From: Atherix ibis
Taxonomy: Eukaryota; Arthropoda; Insecta; Diptera; Athericidae
Assembly: GCA_958298945.1 (NCBI GenBank)
Contig: OY282607.1
Location: 29,892,500-29,956,499, forward strand
Direction of reading: 5' to 3'
Length of the DNA: 64,000 nucleotides
Positions 59,806 through 64,000 of the stretch are shown piece by piece. How positions within the stretch are numbered: position 1 is the first letter of the stretch; the number at the start of each line of letters is the position of its first letter. The notes beneath the pieces were generated by a model that was not told the origin of the DNA, did not search any database, and worked only from the letters and a program-made list of their open reading frames with translations. The translations under genes and the position numbers were made by a program.

Positions 59806-60542
59806 TTGGGTTGTGTGGAAAGTTATTTAAGTTTTTTTACATATTATTGTATTCAATTAAATATGGTCCAGTCTGATCCAGTACCCTTTGCCATCTTTCT
59901 GGCAGTAGCATGATTCCACGCTCATCAACTTTTTGTTCTTTGCTGGCAAAAAACTGATCCAAGTGATTTTTGACCTTCTCATTTGAATTAAACGTTTTAC
60001 CATCTAAAAAGTTTTGTAGATACCAGAACAAATGATAATCAGAAGGTGCTATGTCTGGAGAGTATTGTGGGTATGGTACTATATCCCATCCAAGCTCTAA
60101 AAGCTTTTGTCGAGTGGTAAAACTTGTGTAATTGGAATATTATACCTTCCCTATTGACCAATTCTGAAATCCCACCAAACAGTCAGCATAACTTTTTTTG
60201 ATGAATATTGGTTTTCGAAGTCCTTTGAGCCAGTTTTTTTTCTACTCCAGGATCTTTTGCGCTTAATATGAATGTAGATAACCCATTTCTCGTCCCCAAT
60301 GATGATACGCTTTAAAAATGAATCATTTTCTTGGCGTCTCAGAATCAAATCACAAGCGTCAAATTTTTTTCCGTAAGAAGATAAGGTACCCATAAATCTA
60401 GCCATTTTAAATGACTATGAACGGTCGAATTTGATAAACTTAACCTTTTAGCGATCTCACGAATTGTTATTCGCCGTTTTGCATCAATTAATGCCTTATT
60501 GTGTCTTCATCAGCAAACGAAATTACTTTCCGGACAACCCTA
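59806..60542 (-). mobile_element. Internally deleted mariner nested in the LINE
   Basis: A 737-bp element between TA dinucleotides (59804-59805 and 60543-60544). Left TIR: TTGGGTTGTGTGGAAAGTTA; the reverse complement of the right end is TAGGGTTGTCCGGAAAGTAA. The transposase is on -, with the second catalytic Asp region missing. Because RT sequence continues on both sides, the insertion is younger than the LINE. The TIR type differs from the three other mariner families in the window. Confidence 0.92.
59837..60510 (-). pseudogene. Mariner transposase, second catalytic block lost
   Basis: From the right: LIDAKRRITIREIAKRLSLS then NSTVHSHLKWL, the second HTH. After a break come FDACDLILRRQENDSFLKRI, IIGDEKWVIYIHIKRKRSWS (first catalytic Asp) and KKVMLTVWWDFRIGQ followed by a stop. 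A deletion has removed the stretch with the HHDN box. The frame resumes at LLELGWDIVPYPQYSPDIAP then SDYHLFWYLQNFLDG, with the third Asp, and ends KTFNSNEKVKNHLDQFFASK, LLPERWQRVLDQTGPY. Residue blocks are well kept, so this copy is younger than most others here, yet it cannot encode an active enzyme. Confidence 0.88.
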
Positions 60543-61330
60543 TATCATACATCTTTCATCGAATGTAGCAGTTCTTGTTTGGGAATCATTTCATCTGTTC
60601 AAACATTATTTCCAAATAGCTGTTAATACTGAACATTCAGAAACATACCCTGTCACAGCTGGTGTTTCTCAAGGTAGTATCCTTGCACCACTACTATATA
60701 CCTTTGACATCCTAGCTACTCTCAAAACTATAACTAATACTGCTATTTCTTACAGCACACTTTGATATCCAAATAGCATCCGAAAATCTTAAATCCTATA
60801 TCGGAAATTTTCAAGACTGGTTTAAAAAGTGAATTAAAAAAAATTTCACTCTCTACAAAAATCCTCACATCCCTTAATATCTTAATGGTAATATTATTCC
60901 ATCAAAAGATAAAGTACACTATCTGCGACTAAACCTAGACAAACGACTTACTTGGAATTTTCATAGGATATTAAAAAGACTACAACTTAAAAGACGTTAT
61001 CGATAAAAGTGATATTTAAGAACAAACATTTACAATATAATTTTGGAACCGATATGGACGTACGGCATTTACCTCTGGGGTTTTACTAAGCATTAAAATT
61101 CCTATCGCACCTAATCCCTTCAGTCCAAAAACCACCAATAAATCGTTGATGCTCCATTCTATATTCATAAGAAATTAATTCCATTCGTTCATGATTTGTA
61201 CATCTGTCGTTATAAAAAGTTTCATATCGTACTCATTAAAATATTTTCCTTTATTAAATTTTCGCTATTTACAATCGTCCTCCTTTAAAGAGAAATTGGC
61301 AACGAGATTCTGCTTGTTACAATATTTCTT

Positions 61331-63414
61331 CTATAAAAATTCTGTTTGATATAATATTTATGTAGTTATAGATACCTATAATGACATAGATCCATATAAA
61401 ATATTTATTATTAACAATTTTATAAAAAAAAACTATTACTTCAACAATATTAAAATTATAAGATAATATATAGTTTTTTACAAAAACTATGTAGACGTTG
61501 TTTTCGTAAAAGAAACCAATTTCTAAAGGTCAACTATCATAAGGAAATTATGGCATATTTATTTTGATAAATTACTTTTTTAAATAATTTTTTTTTTTTC
61601 AAATTGATTTAATTAAAATTATTTTTTAAAAAATATAAATAAGCTATAAATTAAAATGTGGAAAAAAACACATGGCGACAAAAACCCTCAAACCATAGTT
61701 GTATTTCCTAAATAATCCTTGTTTAAAATCAAAATTAATTAAATCTGACCTTTCGATGGAGAACAGATTTTTAATTAAACATAAATATAAATAATATATT
61801 TTCATAATTAATATAATATCATATATTTTAATTAATGTGATATCATTTAACATCCCTTGTCAATAATAAATTCTACTATTTCAATATAATAAATATTTTT
61901 TTTAAAAATAATTTCAAGTATTTTTATTTAATAATAAAACAAAACACAAAAACAAACAAACACTTAAGAAATAATTAATTATTGGTAGAAAAAAAAAAGA
62001 AACAAATTTTTTTTATACGAAATTATTCAATTTTTCTGCTCTGAAATATTTGAAATCTTTCCAAAAATTTTTAATTATTATTCAAGGTAAAAACATTTTT
62101 TTATTTATACGAAATTATTCAACTTTTCAGTTTTTCCTTCAAATCTGATTTTAAAAAAATTCACTTTTAAATGTTATCGTAAATAATGAATCTAACAAAA
62201 AAAAATATATTTTAATAATTTCTTAATAATTCTCTACCAAAGGAATTATAGTTTTTAATGAAAATTGTTTTCAAATAATTAAATAACATTTATATTTTGG
62301 ATTTTTTTTTGTAAAATAATAATTTTAAAAACTTTTTAAAAGCAACTTAACTGAATTTGTGAATTACGAGTATTTACAAAACTTTCACTTTACATTTAAA
62401 AATTACCTATGAGCATAACTTGTAGTTTCCCTTTTTTTTTAAGAAGAATTTCTATTCCAAAAAAAAAAACGGTTTGGAATAAAAAAATAAAATAATTAGT
62501 AGTAAAACCTTTCACTTTGGCTGTGATCAATTTGTTCAAAGTAAAAATGACGTTAATGGTCTCAAGTCAAGAGCAAATTCATTTTTGGCTAATGCCTAAA
62601 AGTCAGAAATCAACATAAATAGTTACTAGTTAAGCGTACGCCAAAATAATTTTATAATCTTTGTTATTTTAGCACTTTTCTATCAATTAAGTGTAAGTGG
62701 ATAAATATAGAGGAGGAATTTTACCAAATATTGAAAAGTACTTAATTGTAAATTCCCAAAATTCCAAAAAAAAAATTTCTTTCAACAAAATTTTCTTTGA
62801 TTTGTCTTCAATGTTAAACACAAACATGCATGAGGTACATATGTGGTACATAGGCTCTTTGGTATTAGTTCTGGTATTTATTAAATGTTCGAATATTTGG
62901 TTGTTTTGTATATACTTTAAACCATCTTATTCAGATATTTATGAAAACGAGTATGTACTCGTATCAAGGTGAAAGCAACCAACTTAAAAGATACAATCTT
63001 AATGGAGATTAACAAGTGTTTATTGAAAATCGATCGTTGTCGAATTATTCGATGTGCACTGCTAACCTACATAATCGTAAATGTGATATTTTGTATAGCC
63101 ATTACGAGACGATGTTTCAGATAAAGAAAATGTTCGTTAAGATATTTCATATTTAATGAGTAGAGAAGAAAAAAAAAGAAACTCCACGTAATTGAAAGTG
63201 ACTTGATTATTTATAATTTATTGCAACATTTTAATGCTTCAGTTGAGTAATTTTAAATTTAAAAATAAAAAGAAATGGCTTCCGTTTCGTTAGAACAATT
63301 TTCCCATATAAGCCTAGTAGAGTGAGAGAGATACATTAATTTTATAAAGTTTTGTAGAAAGATTTAAATTTCGGAATTTTGAAAATATTGTTAGTTAATA
63401 TTTCTTTTTAATAT
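61331..63414. other. A+T-rich DNA, no gene seen
   Basis: No motif or terminal repeat. A perfect inverted repeat ACGAGTA-TG-TACTCGT lies at 62947-62962. Confidence 0.45.
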
Positions 63415-64000
63415 AGGGTAGGCCATCTGTTGGTTTTTTTTTGAACTTTTAAAATATCTGTCAAAACAAACATGCCACCATTTTTTTTTTTCTAACAACT
63501 GTCAAGTATAAAATAGTATGCTTGCAGTCATGAAGTCATTAATAATAGAACAAAGAATTTTAATCATCCAAACTTACTACAAAAACCGGTGTTCTGTAAA
63601 AGTGACATTTCGCAAAATTCATCTTTGGCAATGAAGCATTTTTTTTTTGATTTAGGAAAAACCTATTTATCCTAAGTAAGTTACAGTTTGGTGTGGTTTA
63701 GGGGCTCGTGGAATCATTGCCACGAAAATGATCATAAAGATGCCATTTCTATGAATTCAGAACAATATCATGAGATAGTAACGAACTGTTTGGAACCGAA
63801 ATTGAAGGAAATAAATGCAAGTAAGCTTCAGTTTCAATAAAAAGTGGCTACAATCCACACAACATGGCAAAACATCGATTTGTTGCGCAGTAAAGTCAGT
63901 GATTGTATAATCTCATGAAACGCTGATGTAAATTGGTCGCCAACATTTTGCGATTTGACATAGTTGGACTTTTTTCTTTGAAACTATTTGAAAGGAAAAG
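63415..64000 (+). mobile_element. Tc1-like element, left part, running off the window
   Basis: The left end is near TAGGGTAGGCCATCTGTTGG (63415), a plausible TIR, followed by a T-rich 5' leader and a transposase on +. An internal deletion lies between the N-terminal HTH and the catalytic C-terminal part. The right end is outside the window. A decayed relative lies at 19680-20245 on the other strand. Confidence 0.75.
63530..64000 (+). pseudogene. Tc1-like (IS630-related) transposase, deleted and broken
   Basis: ATG 63530 opens MKSLIIEQRILIIQTYYKNR then CSVKVTFRKIHLWQ, the start of the N-terminal helix-turn-helix. The frame then stops and the next family block seen is KVTVWCG-like (VSYSLVWFRGSW across frames, about 63680-63715), so about 150 residues have been deleted including the first catalytic acid. 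It continues SMNSEQYHEIVTNCLEPKLK, then ATIHTTWQNIDLLRSKVSDC, then a stop, then NADVNWSPTFCDLT and LDFFL, equivalent to the family's CDLTPLDFF acidic block, at the window's edge. At least four stops. The family match is by order of blocks. Confidence 0.72.

Larger units (their letters stand above)
59560..61325 (+). pseudogene. Jockey-type reverse transcriptase, split by insertion
   Basis: RT fingers and palm motifs lie in order on both sides of the mariner, in at least four frames. The palm motif VSQGSILAPLLY is at about 60664-60700. The catalytic YADD box is lost: the expected place reads AISYSTL in one frame and HFDIQIASENL in the next. Stops occur after DWFKK, after LYKNPHIP and within the KRRYR region. 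The thumb-like block VHYLRLNLDKRLTWN and the KPIWTYG-type block (here EPIWTYGIYLWG) are still easy to read, so decay is moderate. The coding ability was lost both through substitutions and through the nested insertion. Confidence 0.82.
59520..61330 (+). mobile_element. Degenerate jockey-type LINE interrupted by a mariner
   Basis: The longest LINE relic in the window. On + before the interruption: a KFLITIIIPNHNK-type block (family IxxIPKPGK), KPISSLLILAKIFEKF (family RPISLLPxLSKIFEK), IIPDHQL, EHSAIEQ and EQKQYCPGVFLVL. A mariner then cuts in at 59806-60542. After it: YFQIAVNTEHSETYPVTAG, VSQGSILAPLLYTFDI, NLKSYIGNFQDWFKK, VHYLRLNLDKRLTWN and LEPIWTYGIYLWG, ending with IVDAPFYIHKK. The EN domain and 5' end are not visible and no 3' tail or TSD is clear. 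All the blocks are collinear with jockey-type RTs. Confidence 0.85.

Noticed and set aside
60499..60765. 88-codon open frame spanning the mariner end and LINE
   Set aside because: It joins the mariner TIR to RT sequence by accident of insertion and is not a gene; the RT part is described with the LINE.
1..64000. CRISPR arrays, bacterial operons, tRNA or rRNA genes
   Set aside because: Looked for spaced identical repeats, ribosome-binding spacing, tRNA B-box GTTCRANNC with a matching stem, and rRNA-like C+G-rich blocks; none held up.

Overview
The window looks like nuclear DNA from an insect, most likely a fly. It is very A+T-rich and gene-poor, holds spliced-type coding sequence, and is littered with decayed Tc1/mariner DNA transposons and non-LTR retrotransposons (LINEs) of types typical of insects. 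There are no bacterial operons, phage genes, CRISPR arrays, rRNA genes or recognisable tRNA genes. Species cannot be read from the sequence. The recurring octamer TACGAGTA (at least nine sites) may help place it, but that is only a hint.

Cellular gene content is small. The only convincing host gene is on the + strand at about 36.2-38.6 kb. A long first coding exon (36234-37081) ends in a textbook GTAAGT donor. A phase-matched second exon starts at 38262, but its frame breaks at a run of five A (38448-38452) and reopens one base over. I do not recognise the protein. A C+G-richer segment from about 35.25 kb probably holds its promoter and 5' UTR. One weaker candidate exon, cysteine-rich, lies at 44786-45180. 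A few other C+G-enriched islands (15.5-16.1, 25.8-26.4 and 32.4-33.1 kb) could be 5' exons or regulatory DNA, but nothing in them is diagnostic.

Mobile elements, left to right: a head-to-head rearranged mariner (1-566); a LINE RT relic on - (2.33-3.33 kb); a RT scrap on + (5.6-5.75 kb) beside a clean 5'-truncated R1/I-type LINE on - with a 12-bp target-site duplication (5769-6477); an LTR-retroelement-like stretch with a ~43-bp minisatellite (6.58-7.9 kb); a weak RT relic on - (8.45-8.68 kb); two mariners sharing one TIR type, in opposite orientations (10583-11193 internally deleted, 12309-13559 nearly full length); a degenerate Tc1-like transposase on - (19.68-20.24 kb) abutting an internally deleted mariner (20250-21170); a second mariner lineage at 24.09-24.45 kb, 29.74-31.0 kb and as a lone end at 50.89 kb; jockey-type RT relics on + at 42.25-42.56 and 54.19-54.69 kb, and on - at 45.46-46.1 kb; a short RT relic on + at 46.46-46.65 kb; a jockey-type LINE at 59.52-61.33 kb split by a nested, internally deleted mariner (59806-60542); and the left end of another Tc1-like element running off the window (63415-64000).

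Every transposase and RT copy except the small R1/I-type LINE fragment is broken by stops, frameshifts or deletions, so the DNA between host exons reads as a graveyard of old insertions. I found no convincing undescribed biological system. The items most worth a second look are the unrecognised two-exon gene with its homopolymer frameshift, a 24-bp tandem array that has multiplied eight codons of a jockey RT motif, the head-to-head mariner at the window start, and repeated loss of the catalytic core from mariner copies.
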